Made by a program: the position numbers and the translations under genes. Under the pieces are notes generated by a model, which was not told the DNA's origin, made no database searches, and worked only from the letters and a program-made list of their open reading frames with translations. This document shows positions 24,802 through 33,731 of a stretch of 64,000 nucleotides of DNA, piece after piece (position 1 is the stretch's first letter; every line of letters begins with the position of its first letter). Source of the DNA: an uncultured Elusimicrobia bacterium (GTDB taxonomy: Bacteria; Elusimicrobiota; Elusimicrobia; Elusimicrobiales; UBA9959); contig CAIRNJ010000091.1 in assembly GCA_903879915.1 (NCBI GenBank), positions 31,718 to 95,717 of the forward strand, read 5' to 3'.

Positions 24802-26085
24802 ATGCTGCTTGCCGCGCTGTTAGTCCTTTTTCCGGCCGGGCCCGCGCAGGCCCAGCCGGGCAGCGAGCCGCTGACGCTGGAAGAAGCGGTTACCCAGGCC
24901 GTTAAAAGCAACCCGGCCGCGCTGGCCGCCGAGCAGGACATAATAATAGCGCGCCAGCGCATGAGCGAAGCGCGCTATACTTATCTGCCGCAGTTCACGC
25001 TTTCCGGCACCGCCAGCCGCGTTAATCTTGATTACCCCTCCGTGCTTGGCCCCGAGCTCGGAGAAAGATATCTCGACCCGCTGATAAGCCGCAGTTTCTA
25101 CACCCTGCGCGCGAGCGCCCTGCAGCCGCTTTATACCGGCGGCAAGAACGCCAACACGCTGAAGCTGGCCCGCACCGCCCACAACCAGGCCAGGGTGAAC
25201 TACGAAACCGTAAAAGCGGACGTGGCCCTGGAGGCGAAGAAAGCTTTTTACGACCTGCTGTACCGGACCCGGCTGAAGGAGACTGCCTCTGCCTGGCTGG
25301 CCGGCGCGCAGGACTACGCCGCGCTGCTGAAAACCTCCGATCCCGCCGAAGCCCTCGAGGCCCGCGTACTGCTGGCCGGGCTCTCCGGCCGCGCCCGCGA
25401 AGCCGTCAGCGGCCTGGACGCGGCGGCCACCGCGCTGCAGAAAGCGCTGAACCGCGAGCCGGGCTACCAGGTGGCGGCCGCCGGGGACTTCGAGCCGCTG
25501 CCGGTCAGGGACGAGGTGACGCGCTGCCTGGTAACGGCCATGGAGGCGCGCCCCGACCTGAAAAGCGAGCTTTATAAAGCGCAGATGGACGATATCGCGG
25601 TGAATATGGCCATGATCCGCCGCTATCCCACCGTTTACCTGGGCGCCAGCTACGATATAAACGCCTACAAGCTTTCCGCGCTCAACGAGAGTTCGCTGCG
25701 CTCCAACAACTGGCTGGCTTCGCTGGCCATCCATTTCCCGCTTTCCTACGATATCTGGACGCAGGTGCGGCAGCGCAAGGCGCAGCAGCGCCAGGGCGAG
25801 CTGAAGCGCGTGGAACTGCAGGACAAGATCCGGTTCGAGATAATAGCCGCGCACAAGGACGCGGTTTTCTGGCGGCAGGAAGCGGAGCGGAGGAAAGCGG
25901 AGGTGGAGCAGCTTAAAGCCGGCTATAAGGCGGCCGCCGCCGCCGGCCGTTCGCTGGCCGGCCTGCGCGCGGCCGGCGCCACCGCCGAGCTTGAGCGCGG
26001 CTGGCTGGAGGCTGTCTATAACCAGCTGATGGCCCGCATCAGGCTCGAATGGGCGCAGGGCAGGGACCTGCCGAAGCAGGATTGA
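24802..26085 (+). CDS. TolC-family outer-membrane efflux/secretion channel
   Basis: A 427-residue protein with a signal peptide (cleavage near AQAQ, residue 18). Two repeats of the outer membrane efflux protein fold (PF02321) are visible: LTLEEAVTQAVKSNPAALAAEQD opens the first, and LVTAMEARPDLKSELYKAQ the second. Long amphipathic coiled-coil helices and beta segments (YLPQFTLSGTASRVN; YPTVYLGASYDINAY) fit the hairpin and barrel parts. No inner-membrane pump or periplasmic adaptor is nearby, so the partner is unknown. It lies in an operon with HAMP, patatin and TPR genes. Confidence 0.88.
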   Translation: MLLAALLVLFPAGPAQAQPGSEPLTLEEAVTQAVKSNPAALAAEQDIIIARQRMSEARYTYLPQFTLSGTASRVNLDYPSVLGPELGERYLDPLISRSFYTLRASALQPLYTGGKNANTLKLARTAHNQARVNYETVKADVALEAKKAFYDLLYRTRLKETASAWLAGAQDYAALLKTSDPAEALEARVLLAGLSGRAREAVSGLDAAATALQKALNREPGYQVAAAGDFEPLPVRDEVTRCLVTAMEARPDLKSELYKAQMDDIAVNMAMIRRYPTVYLGASYDINAYKLSALNESSLRSNNWLASLAIHFPLSYDIWTQVRQRKAQQRQGELKRVELQDKIRFEIIAAHKDAVFWRQEAERRKAEVEQLKAGYKAAAAAGRSLAGLRAAGATAELERGWLEAVYNQLMARIRLEWAQGRDLPKQD

Positions 26086-26114
26086 GGGCCGGGCGGTCCT
26101 GGATAATTCGCACT

Positions 26115-27068
26115 ATGAAGGTTTTCCCCGATAAATTATTTCTGTCGGCTCTGCTGCTGCTGGCGCCCGTCCCGGGCATGGCGCAGCGATCCGACGACGA
26201 GATCCTGCGCGACGCGCTGTGGACGCGCCTGGCGCTGGCGAAGCCGCCCGCGCGCCCCTCCGTGGGGCTGGCGCTGTCCGGCGGCGGCGCCCGGGGTTTC
26301 GCCCATGCGGGCGTGCTGGAAGTGCTGGAGGACGCCGGTTTCCCGGCGGACTATGTGGCCGGCACCTCCATGGGGTCGGTGATCGGCGCGCTGTACGCGT
26401 CGGGGCTGCCGGCCGAGGAGATCTGGCGCTTCGGCCTGGAAGCTTCCGGCCGCAACGTCACAAGGGATTTCCGGAGCATAAAACTGGTGCGCCTGCTTAT
26501 CTCGGACAAGCTTATCACGCCCACCCATATAAACCGGTTCATCGATCTGCGCCTCGGCGGCCTGACCTTTGAAAAACTGAAAATACCTTTTTCCTGCTCC
26601 GCGATGGATATACGGACGGGGGAGAAAATAGTTTTTACCGACGGCCCCGTGGATATGGCGGTGCGCGCGAGCGTCAACCTCCCCGGCATCTTCGCCCCGG
26701 TACAGTACCGGCAGCGCTACCTGGTGGACGGCGGGGTGGTTGATTTCGTCCCGGTGGACGCGGCGCGCGACCTGGGCGCGGACTGGGTGCTGGCCAGCGT
26801 TACGGACAGTTCGCCGGACAGCATGCCCGAGAACGTGCTGATGTCCCTTTTACGGGTGATAGACATCCGCGGCTCGCTGCTGGCGCTGTCGGCCGAGAAG
26901 AAGGCCGATTTCGTGATGAAGCCCGAAGTGGGGGATATAGCGCTGGCGGATTTCGACAAGTGCGCCGAAGCGGGGGAGGCCGGCCTTACGGAGGCCTTCC
27001 GGCGCGTGAACGCCGCAAAAGAAGCGCTGCTGGTCTATTCCGAGCCGTGCCTGGCGGGAAAACCATGA
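26115..27068 (+). CDS. Exported patatin-like phospholipase
   Basis: A 317-residue protein: a signal peptide (MKVFPDKLFLSALLLLAPVPGMA) and a patatin domain. The oxyanion loop SGGGARGFAHAGVL, nucleophile elbow GTSMGS (Ser of GXSXG near residue 91) and the catalytic aspartate in LVDGGVVDFVPVD are intact. It resembles the RssA/NTE class. Exported patatins act on membrane lipids in the envelope. Location with TolC and a TPR lipoprotein-like gene suggests an envelope role. Start ATG 26115 has no ribosome site; GATAAT lies 7 nt upstream. The TPR gene overlaps its stop (ATGA). Confidence 0.87.
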   Translation: MKVFPDKLFLSALLLLAPVPGMAQRSDDEILRDALWTRLALAKPPARPSVGLALSGGGARGFAHAGVLEVLEDAGFPADYVAGTSMGSVIGALYASGLPAEEIWRFGLEASGRNVTRDFRSIKLVRLLISDKLITPTHINRFIDLRLGGLTFEKLKIPFSCSAMDIRTGEKIVFTDGPVDMAVRASVNLPGIFAPVQYRQRYLVDGGVVDFVPVDAARDLGADWVLASVTDSSPDSMPENVLMSLLRVIDIRGSLLALSAEKKADFVMKPEVGDIALADFDKCAEAGEAGLTEAFRRVNAAKEALLVYSEPCLAGKP

Positions 27069-28045
27069 AGCCCGGTATCCTTATAGCGCTGCTGCTCGCC
27101 GCGCCGCTGCCGGCCCCGGCTTTCTTTTTCGGGGGGGCCTCCGAAAAGGCGGCCGCGGCGCGGCTGGGCGCGATGCGCGCCTCTTTCGAGGCCGGCGACT
27201 GCGCCTCTGTGCGGGAGCTCTCCTCCCCTTTCCTGGACGAAAAGCCCGCGGGCCGGCTGCGCGAGGAGGCCTACGGCTATCTCGGCCAGTGTTATGAAAC
27301 GGGAGGCCTGACGGACAAGGCCATAAGCCTTTACAAGTTGGCGCTGGAACTGTACCCGGACAATACGCTGTTCGCGGCAAGGCTGGCCGGCGTCTATAAC
27401 AGGTCCGGGTTTTACGAAAGCGCCGCGCCGCTGTTCCTGAAAATACTGGTCCTCAGGAGCGACGACATCGAGGCCAATCTCGGCCTGGCCCGGGCGTATG
27501 CCGGGCTCGGCTTCCTCGGCAGGGCGCAAGAATTCTATGCGAAGGCCGCGGCGCTGCAGAACTTCGCCGTGCCGGAAGTGCTGCGTGAGTACGCGCTCTG
27601 CCTGCTCGGGCAGAGGCACTGGGCCGAGGCGGCCGCCATGAACCTTAAAGGCGCGGCGGCCGAGCCCGGCGAGGCTTTCTGGCCGCAGCTGTCGGCGCGG
27701 ATCCTGGCCGGGCAGGGGGATTATCAGGGCGCGGCGGCGGCCATGGCGGCGGCCATCGCCCTGGCCCCCACCCGGCAGGGCAGGCTGGAGCGGGCGCTGT
27801 ACCTGCTGCTGGGCGGCAGGCCCGCCGAGGCCATAGAGGCGGCCGACGCGGAGCTGGCCGCCGGCGGCGCGGACGCGCTGGCGGCCGCGGTGAAAGCCCT
27901 GGCGCTGTATTCCCTGGGCGAGAAGGAAAAAGCGCAGCCCTATTTCGCGGCGGCGGCCGCCGGCGGCGGCGCTTTCACCGGCAGGCTGGCGGCGGCGTTC
28001 CTGGCTGCCGGGAGCAACGGAGGGCGGGCAGCGTGCAAAAAATGA
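27065..28045 (+). CDS. Exported TPR-repeat protein
   Basis: A 326-residue protein with a signal peptide (MKPGILIALLLAAPLPAPA) followed by an array of about seven helical TPR units: YGYLGQCYETGGLTDKAISLYKLALELYPDN is a canonical repeat at about residues 75-105, and further repeats run to the end. It is presumably a periplasmic scaffold for protein contacts. ATG 27065 overlaps the patatin stop, and its own 3' end overlaps the start of dapF, so it is co-translated with both. No enzymatic motif. Confidence 0.82.
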   Translation: MKPGILIALLLAAPLPAPAFFFGGASEKAAAARLGAMRASFEAGDCASVRELSSPFLDEKPAGRLREEAYGYLGQCYETGGLTDKAISLYKLALELYPDNTLFAARLAGVYNRSGFYESAAPLFLKILVLRSDDIEANLGLARAYAGLGFLGRAQEFYAKAAALQNFAVPEVLREYALCLLGQRHWAEAAAMNLKGAAAEPGEAFWPQLSARILAGQGDYQGAAAAMAAAIALAPTRQGRLERALYLLLGGRPAEAIEAADAELAAGGADALAAAVKALALYSLGEKEKAQPYFAAAAAGGGAFTGRLAAAFLAAGSNGGRAACKK

Positions 28046-28839
28046 ACTTCTGGAAAATGTCGGGCGCCGGCAACGATTTCGTGCTGCTTACCGGCGGGCG
28101 GGCGGGTACCGCCGCGCTGAAGAAGCTCGCGGTAAAACTTTGCGCGCGCAGGGCGGCGATAGGCGCGGACGGGCTGCTTTACGTTAACAGCGCCGGAAAG
28201 AACGCCGTCAGCGTGCGCTATTTCAATTCGGACGGCTCCGAAGCTTTCTGCGGCAACGGCTCGCGCTGCGCGGCCTGGTGGGCCTATTCTGCGGGGCTTG
28301 TCAGGGGGAAAAAATTCCTGCTTAAGACCATCAGCGGCGGCCTGCCCGCCGAGATAGCCGGCCCGGAAAGCGTCCGCATGCGCATGCCGGACGTGGCTGC
28401 GGCCGCGCTGTACTTCAAAGGGAAGTATCCGCCGGGCGTGAAGGCGGCGCATTTCCTGAATACGGGAGTGCCTCACGCGGTAGTGCCTGTGGCGGACCTG
28501 GAAAACACCGATGTCCAAGGCCTCGGCCGCGCGCTGCGGTACAATAAAGCTTTCGGCGCCCGGGGCACCAACGTGGATTTCGTAAGCGCAGCCGGCGGCC
28601 GGATATACGTGCGCACTTACGAGCGGGGCGTGGAGGCCGAAACGCTGGCCTGCGGCACCGGCATGACCGCCAGCGCCGTGGCGCTGTGCCTGGCGGGGAA
28701 AGTGAAACCGCCGGTGACGCTGGTCGCGCGCGGCGGCGAAAAATTCCGGGTATGGCTGAAGGCGGCCGGCGCCGGGGCAACGGACATTTATCTGCGGGGC
28801 CCGGCTAGAATAACGTTCGAGGGAAAAATACGGATCTGA
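28033..28839 (+). CDS. dapF: Diaminopimelate epimerase
   Basis: A 268-residue protein that converts LL- to meso-diaminopimelate for lysine and peptidoglycan. The two catalytic cysteines are in FCGNGSRCAAWW (near residue 74) and LACGTGMTASAVAL (near residue 217); SGAGNDFVLL near the N-terminus is also typical. GTG 28033 has GGAGGG 8 nt upstream and is the likelier start; ATG 28042 overlaps the TPR stop and is the alternative. dapA follows after 15 nt. Confidence 0.94.
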   Translation: MQKMNFWKMSGAGNDFVLLTGGRAGTAALKKLAVKLCARRAAIGADGLLYVNSAGKNAVSVRYFNSDGSEAFCGNGSRCAAWWAYSAGLVRGKKFLLKTISGGLPAEIAGPESVRMRMPDVAAAALYFKGKYPPGVKAAHFLNTGVPHAVVPVADLENTDVQGLGRALRYNKAFGARGTNVDFVSAAGGRIYVRTYERGVEAETLACGTGMTASAVALCLAGKVKPPVTLVARGGEKFRVWLKAAGAGATDIYLRGPARITFEGKIRI

Positions 28840-28854
28840 GGGCCAGGAGACATT

Positions 28855-29736
28855 ATGCTTAAACTTAAAGGCTGTTTCACCGCGATAGTGACCCCGTTCA
28901 AAGGGGACAAAGTGGACAAGGAAGCCCTGCGCCGCATCGTCCGCGCCCAGCTGAAAGGCGGCGCGGCGGGCCTGGTGCCGTGCGGGTCCACCGGCGAGGC
29001 CGCCACGCTTTCCCCTGAGGAATACCTGGACGTTATAAAGCTCGTCGTCGACGAGGCCAAAGGCCGGGTCCCCGTAATGCCCGGCGTGGGCACGAACTGC
29101 ACCGCCAGATCGGTGGAGATGGTGAAGAAAGTTTCCGGCCTGGGGGTGGACGGCCTGCTGGCCATCGTGCCGTACTACAACAAGCCCACGCAGGAAGGCA
29201 TGATAGCGCATTTCTCGGCGGTCACCCGCGCCAGCCGCCTGCCGGTGGTGCTTTACAATATCCCCGGCCGCACCGGGGTGAACATGACGCCGGCCACGGT
29301 GTTCGCGCTGCGCCGGAAATTCTCCAGCATCATAGGGATAAAGGAAGCCTCCGGCAATCTCGACCAGGTCAGCGAAATAATAAACATCCTTGACGAGGAT
29401 TTTACGGTGATGAGCGGGGACGACTCGCTGACGCTGTCCATGATGGCGGTGGGGGCGCGCGGGGTCATCTCGGTGGTCTCGAACATCGCCCCGGCGCAAA
29501 CGGCGGAGATGTGCGCGCTTTTCCTGAAGGGCGAGCCGCACGAAGCGGCCAGGATCCATCACAACCTGTTCCCGCTGGTCAAGGCGCTGTTCGCGGAGAC
29601 CAATCCCATCCCGGTGAAATACGCCGTTTCGCTGCTGGGGCTGTGCGGGGACGAGCCGCGCCTGCCGCTGACGCCCCTGACGGAGCCGAACCGCGCCGCC
29701 GTGAAAAAAGCTATGATGGTAGCCGGAATTCTGTGA
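28855..29736 (+). CDS. dapA: 4-hydroxy-tetrahydrodipicolinate synthase
   Basis: A 293-residue (beta/alpha)8 class I aldolase that condenses pyruvate with aspartate semialdehyde. The Schiff-base lysine is in GIKEASGN (Lys163), Tyr134 in LYNIPGRTG, and the GSTGEAATLS loop is intact. An AGGAG ribosome site precedes ATG 28855. With dapF it supplies meso-diaminopimelate, consistent with the PBP1A and alr genes elsewhere in the window. Confidence 0.95.
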   Translation: MLKLKGCFTAIVTPFKGDKVDKEALRRIVRAQLKGGAAGLVPCGSTGEAATLSPEEYLDVIKLVVDEAKGRVPVMPGVGTNCTARSVEMVKKVSGLGVDGLLAIVPYYNKPTQEGMIAHFSAVTRASRLPVVLYNIPGRTGVNMTPATVFALRRKFSSIIGIKEASGNLDQVSEIINILDEDFTVMSGDDSLTLSMMAVGARGVISVVSNIAPAQTAEMCALFLKGEPHEAARIHHNLFPLVKALFAETNPIPVKYAVSLLGLCGDEPRLPLTPLTEPNRAAVKKAMMVAGIL

Positions 29737-29779
29737 GCGCGCCCGGCGGCCCTCCGCTTCCTCCGGTCTCCCGGCACCT

Positions 29780-31210
29780 ATGAAGATCTTCCTGATAACT
29801 TTCGGAAAAAGAAGCCTCGGCGCGCGGCAGATCTCCTCTTATCTGAAGCAGAAAGGCTTTGACGTGGACTTCCGGTTCGTGGAGCCGGAGAAGGCCGCGG
29901 CTTTCGATATCTCGGTGTTCGGGCCGGAAGATATCATCGGGATAAGCGTGCTGACCGATCATTTCCCGTGGGCCCGGCAGCTGGCCGGCCGGATAAGGGA
30001 GCGGTTCGGCGCGGGAAAACCGGCCATAATCTTCGGCGGGCCTCACGCCACTATCATGCCCGGCGAATGCCTGAAGTTCTGCGACTACGCCGTAAGAGGC
30101 GAAGCCGAAGAGACCATGCTTGCGATCTGCACCCGCTACCCGGATATCGGGGCCATTCCCGGGGTCTGCCGCCTGGAGGACGGGCGGCTGGTCGAAAATC
30201 CCCCGGCCCCGCTGGTGCAGGACCTGGACAAATACCCGATCCCGGACTATACGGGCTACAAGGGCCTGGACGATTATATAATCCTGGCCTCCAGGGGCTG
30301 CCCTTACCGCTGCGCCTACTGCTACAACAACTATTTGAAGAAGCTTTACCACGAGGGCGGCCAGTACCTGCGCAAGCGCGGGACGGAGAATATCATTGCC
30401 GAGCTGAAGGCCGCGCGGGCGGCTTTCCCGGGCCTCAGGACCGTCTCTTTCTACGACGACACGCTGCTGGCCAGGAGCGCGGCGGAGCTGACGGAACTGT
30501 TCGGGCGGTATAAAAGCGAGATAGGGCTCCCTTTTTTCTGCATGACCAGCCCGGCGCAGCTGACGGACGAGAAGATAAAGATCCTGAAAGGGGCGGGACT
30601 CGAGCGCATCCAGATAGGCCTGCAGACCGGCAGCGAGGCGGTCAACTTCAAGATCTATAAAAGGTTCTTCCCCAACAGCAGGATAGTGGAATGCGTGGAG
30701 CTCTGCCGGAAGTACGGGGTGGAGATCTTTTTCGACATAATCTTCAATAACCCCTACGAAACGGAAGAGGACGTGGGCCGCACGCTGACCTTCCTGCTGG
30801 AGCTGCCCCTGACCCGCAGGCAGCGGCACATGTACGGCTTCAACCTGATCTTTTATCCCGGGACCGAGATAACCGACAACGCGGTGCGCGACGGCTACAT
30901 TTCCCCGAAGCTGGAGGAGCCTCAGGGCGGGCTGACCATACAGGGGGTCCTGAACACGCCGCTGTCCTTTAATTCCTCCCTGGACAACCCGCTGTGGAAC
31001 ATCCACTTCTCATCCAGGGAAAAAGAGCACTATAACGCTTTAATAGCGCTTACCCCGTATTTCCCGAAACCGGTGATAGTATTCCTGATAAAGCGCCGCG
31101 GTTTGGTCCGCCTTATCAGCCTGGCGCTGCGGCTGGCTATCTGGGTGATAGTCAAGACCGCGCTGCGGGAAGATAATTTCGTGATGAACTTTTTCCGGAA
31201 GCTCAGATAA
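29780..31210 (+). CDS. B12-binding-domain radical SAM protein
   Basis: A 476-residue protein. Residues 1-140 form a cobalamin-binding-like Rossmann domain (IGISVLTDHFPWA, AIIFGGPHATIMPGEC, YAVRGEAEET), lacking the DxHxxG motif seen in true base-off binders as far as I can tell. The radical SAM core starts at RGCPYRCAYCYN with the cluster cysteines 174, 178 and 181. It belongs to the BchE/hopanoid-methylase-type superfamily. The C-terminus (about 425-476) holds a hydrophobic segment LISLALRLAIWVIV that may touch the membrane. It sits beside the glycan cluster, so modification of a lipid or glycan is possible, but no substrate can be assigned. Confidence 0.85.
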   Translation: MKIFLITFGKRSLGARQISSYLKQKGFDVDFRFVEPEKAAAFDISVFGPEDIIGISVLTDHFPWARQLAGRIRERFGAGKPAIIFGGPHATIMPGECLKFCDYAVRGEAEETMLAICTRYPDIGAIPGVCRLEDGRLVENPPAPLVQDLDKYPIPDYTGYKGLDDYIILASRGCPYRCAYCYNNYLKKLYHEGGQYLRKRGTENIIAELKAARAAFPGLRTVSFYDDTLLARSAAELTELFGRYKSEIGLPFFCMTSPAQLTDEKIKILKGAGLERIQIGLQTGSEAVNFKIYKRFFPNSRIVECVELCRKYGVEIFFDIIFNNPYETEEDVGRTLTFLLELPLTRRQRHMYGFNLIFYPGTEITDNAVRDGYISPKLEEPQGGLTIQGVLNTPLSFNSSLDNPLWNIHFSSREKEHYNALIALTPYFPKPVIVFLIKRRGLVRLISLALRLAIWVIVKTALREDNFVMNFFRKLR

Positions 31211-31218
31211 GAGCCCGG

Positions 31219-32523
31219 TCAGCGCCGGCGCAGCAGAGCGCCGGCGGCTTCCAGCCCTTCCTTTACGCTTTCTTCCATGAAGGAATATTTCCAGGCGCCG
31301 TAGCGTCCTATGGACCCGGCCTTTCGCGACTTCAGCCAGCCGGAGATAACCGGCAGGGCTTTGGTACGATCCGCGTCGTATATCACATAAGCGCAGGGGA
31401 TCTTGAGCCAGAGCCGCTCTACGACCTGCGCCGCGCTCTTTATAAGGCCGCAGGCCTTAAGGCCGCCTATGACCGCCGTTTCCGCCGAGGCCAGGTCCGG
31501 GACCCGGCCGTCCGTGGCTATCTCGATATAGAAAGAAGCGCAGCCGCGCGGCGCCAGCTCTTTCGAGAAATTGGTGGCCAGGCCGGCGCGGTAAAAAGGG
31601 AAACGGGCCTCGGGGAAATAGCCCCAGTGCATGTCCGACTTTACGCCCTTCACGCCCAGGTTAAGCACGTAGACCGTGTTGTGGCGCAGCCGCGCGGCGG
31701 CGCGCTTCACCGCGGCCGGAGCGTCCTCGGCGCGGGCGATAAACTCGTTCAGGGGGGAAGTGTTTATGAGGCGTTTGAAATGCACCGGGCCGAAATGCCG
31801 CACGTTCGCCACGCCTTTTTTAAGGTTAAGGGTTTCCACCTCGAGGCCCAGCCGCAGGCCCCGCAGGTCCCTGGCCAGCGCGTTCGACAGCGCGCCGATG
31901 CCGCCGCGTTTCGGGTAATTGAAGACCGTGTTATAGCCCAGCCCTTCCGCCTTTTTGCCATAGGCGCCTTCGATAACCTCCTCGGGCTTCGGCATAGGGA
32001 CAAAAGGCGCGCACCATTCGGTGGTGAGCCGCTCCAGCGGGTACTGCCAAAGTTTGGCGTTGTAGGGCAGCATGAAATGTTCGGAGATCCCGTCGCCGAA
32101 AACCCGCCGCGTCCAGCGGCTGAAGCTCTCGGAGCCGTCGCCGGGGCCGGAGTTGCCGGAGTTATAGGCTTTCAGGAACCCGCTGACGCATTCCGCTTTC
32201 ACCCGGCCCGGCATGCCTGAGAGATTGGCCTGGAACGGGTAAGGCGTCCAGCTTTTGTGCGCGTAGATGCGCGCGTCGCGCTTCAGGCTGACGCAATTGG
32301 AGCCGAGGGCGCCGAGGATGAACTTCGAGGTTTCGGGCCAGCGCAGGTGCAGCAGGTGCCCGGAATAGTCGAAAAGGAAGCCGCCTTTCTTCAGCGTGGC
32401 CGAGAGCCCGCCGGGCCGGTTCTCGCGCTCTGCCACAAGATAATCGGTTTTCCCTTCCAGGGCTTTGGCGGCCGCCAGGCCGGCCAGGCCGCCGCCTATG
32501 ATAAGAACGTCGGTTTTCAGCAT
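31219..32523 (-). CDS. FAD-dependent amine oxidase / UDP-galactopyranose mutase-like oxidoreductase
   Basis: A 434-residue protein with the N-terminal FAD motif VLIIGGGLAGLAAAKAL and RPGGLSATLKKGGFLFDYSGH, typical of the protoporphyrinogen oxidase-like (COG1232) proteins found in polysaccharide loci. It is distantly related to UDP-galactopyranose mutase. ATG 32523 overlaps the stop of the preceding glycosyltransferase (ATGCTGA), placing it last in the glycan operon. The reaction is unknown; ring contraction or redox editing of a nucleotide sugar is plausible. Its stop lies only 8 nt from the stop of the convergent radical SAM gene, with no terminator between. Confidence 0.75.
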   Translation of the reverse strand: MLKTDVLIIGGGLAGLAAAKALEGKTDYLVAERENRPGGLSATLKKGGFLFDYSGHLLHLRWPETSKFILGALGSNCVSLKRDARIYAHKSWTPYPFQANLSGMPGRVKAECVSGFLKAYNSGNSGPGDGSESFSRWTRRVFGDGISEHFMLPYNAKLWQYPLERLTTEWCAPFVPMPKPEEVIEGAYGKKAEGLGYNTVFNYPKRGGIGALSNALARDLRGLRLGLEVETLNLKKGVANVRHFGPVHFKRLINTSPLNEFIARAEDAPAAVKRAAARLRHNTVYVLNLGVKGVKSDMHWGYFPEARFPFYRAGLATNFSKELAPRGCASFYIEIATDGRVPDLASAETAVIGGLKACGLIKSAAQVVERLWLKIPCAYVIYDADRTKALPVISGWLKSRKAGSIGRYGAWKYSFMEESVKEGLEAAGALLRRR

Positions 32524-33731
32524 TTGTCGTTTTCTTCCCCGGGGAATTTTATCCCGGTCCTTTTTATGAGTTCAAAGAGCAGCGGCGAACACAGCAGTAT
32601 GACCGCCGGCATCATGGGCAGCCGGTACCTGATCTGGCTCCAGGATAAAGAATAGATCGCCGTGAACGAGCACAGGTAAATATATACCGGGTAAAGCTCC
32701 TTCAGCCTGCCGCGCAGGCGGAACGCCGCCCAGAGGCCCAGCGGGATCAGCCAGCCGTCGCTGAGCAGGCTGACGGCGGTAAGGAGCGGCCAGTTGCCGG
32801 CGGAGTACTCCGGTCCCCTGTGCGGGTAAAGCCGCCAAAGCTTGAAGAAACGCCAAGAGGTCCTTTCCATGAAATTAAGCGGCCTGGCCAGTATTTCCTC
32901 TTTGGTCCTGGCCTTGAAGAAAGCGTCCCGTTCCTCCTCCGGCAGCGCCATGCCCGCGGCATACACCGGGTTCTGCGCCAGCACGGCGTACTCGTCGGGG
33001 GAAAGGATGGCCTCTTTGGGCACCACTACAGGGACGTAGAGCATGAACATCTGCCCCCGGGTGAGGAAGAATTTGCCGGTGTAAGCGCGGTTGTACGCGA
33101 GCAGGGGCGATAAAGCAAGGATAAAAGCCGCCGCCGCGGCCAGGGCGGCGCCCAGGGAGAGCTTCCTCAGGGCCAGGGCGGCCAGGATGAAAGGCAGCCA
33201 GTAGAAGACGAACAGCGTTTTTGCCGTGGCCGCCAGGCCGGCCAGCGCGGACGCGGCTATTATGCAGCGGCCTTTCCCGGCGCAGGGCTTAAGGGAAAAA
33301 TGAAGGACGGCAATGCCCAGGAAGACCAGCAGGCTTTCCCGCAGGAGGCGGGCGTCGTAAAAAACTGAAAAAGGATAGAACGCGAAGACCGCCAGCGTGA
33401 TAAAGGCCGTGCCGGCCCCGAAAAGGCCGCGGCTGGTCCTGTAGAGCAGGTACGCCCCGGCGGAGGAGAGCGCGGCCTGCAGCAGCTTTACGGCGAGGGG
33501 GAGCGGCCCAGTTACTTTATACGTCAGCCAGATCAGCACCGAGTACAGCGGTTCCCGGTTGTGGAACAGCCCTCCCCAGTCGGGCGCGGAAAGCATGGCG
33601 AGCGCCGTCTTGTGGTATAACGTCTCGTCGGGGTAGATGAAACCGCCGCCGGAGTGCAGCGCGTAAGCGGCCCGCAGCAGGAAGGAGGCCAGCAGTATCC
33701 CGGGTACGGAGTATTTTTTAAGGTCTTTCAT
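32517..33731 (-). CDS. GT39/ArnT-like membrane glycosyltransferase
   Basis: About 404 residues with 9-11 membrane helices. The first periplasmic loop has the acidic YPDETLYHKTA motif and, further on, FYDARLLRESLLVF, both typical of lipid-linked-sugar-dependent PMT/ArnT-type (GT-C) transferases. These take a sugar from a polyprenyl phosphate carrier on the periplasmic side. Start: ATG 33731 is preferred to an in-frame TTG four codons upstream; no ribosome site is seen at either, so coupling to the overlapping upstream gene is assumed. Confidence 0.75.
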   Translation of the reverse strand: MKDLKKYSVPGILLASFLLRAAYALHSGGGFIYPDETLYHKTALAMLSAPDWGGLFHNREPLYSVLIWLTYKVTGPLPLAVKLLQAALSSAGAYLLYRTSRGLFGAGTAFITLAVFAFYPFSVFYDARLLRESLLVFLGIAVLHFSLKPCAGKGRCIIAASALAGLAATAKTLFVFYWLPFILAALALRKLSLGAALAAAAAFILALSPLLAYNRAYTGKFFLTRGQMFMLYVPVVVPKEAILSPDEYAVLAQNPVYAAGMALPEEERDAFFKARTKEEILARPLNFMERTSWRFFKLWRLYPHRGPEYSAGNWPLLTAVSLLSDGWLIPLGLWAAFRLRGRLKELYPVYIYLCSFTAIYSLSWSQIRYRLPMMPAVILLCSPLLFELIKRTGIKFPGEENDKC

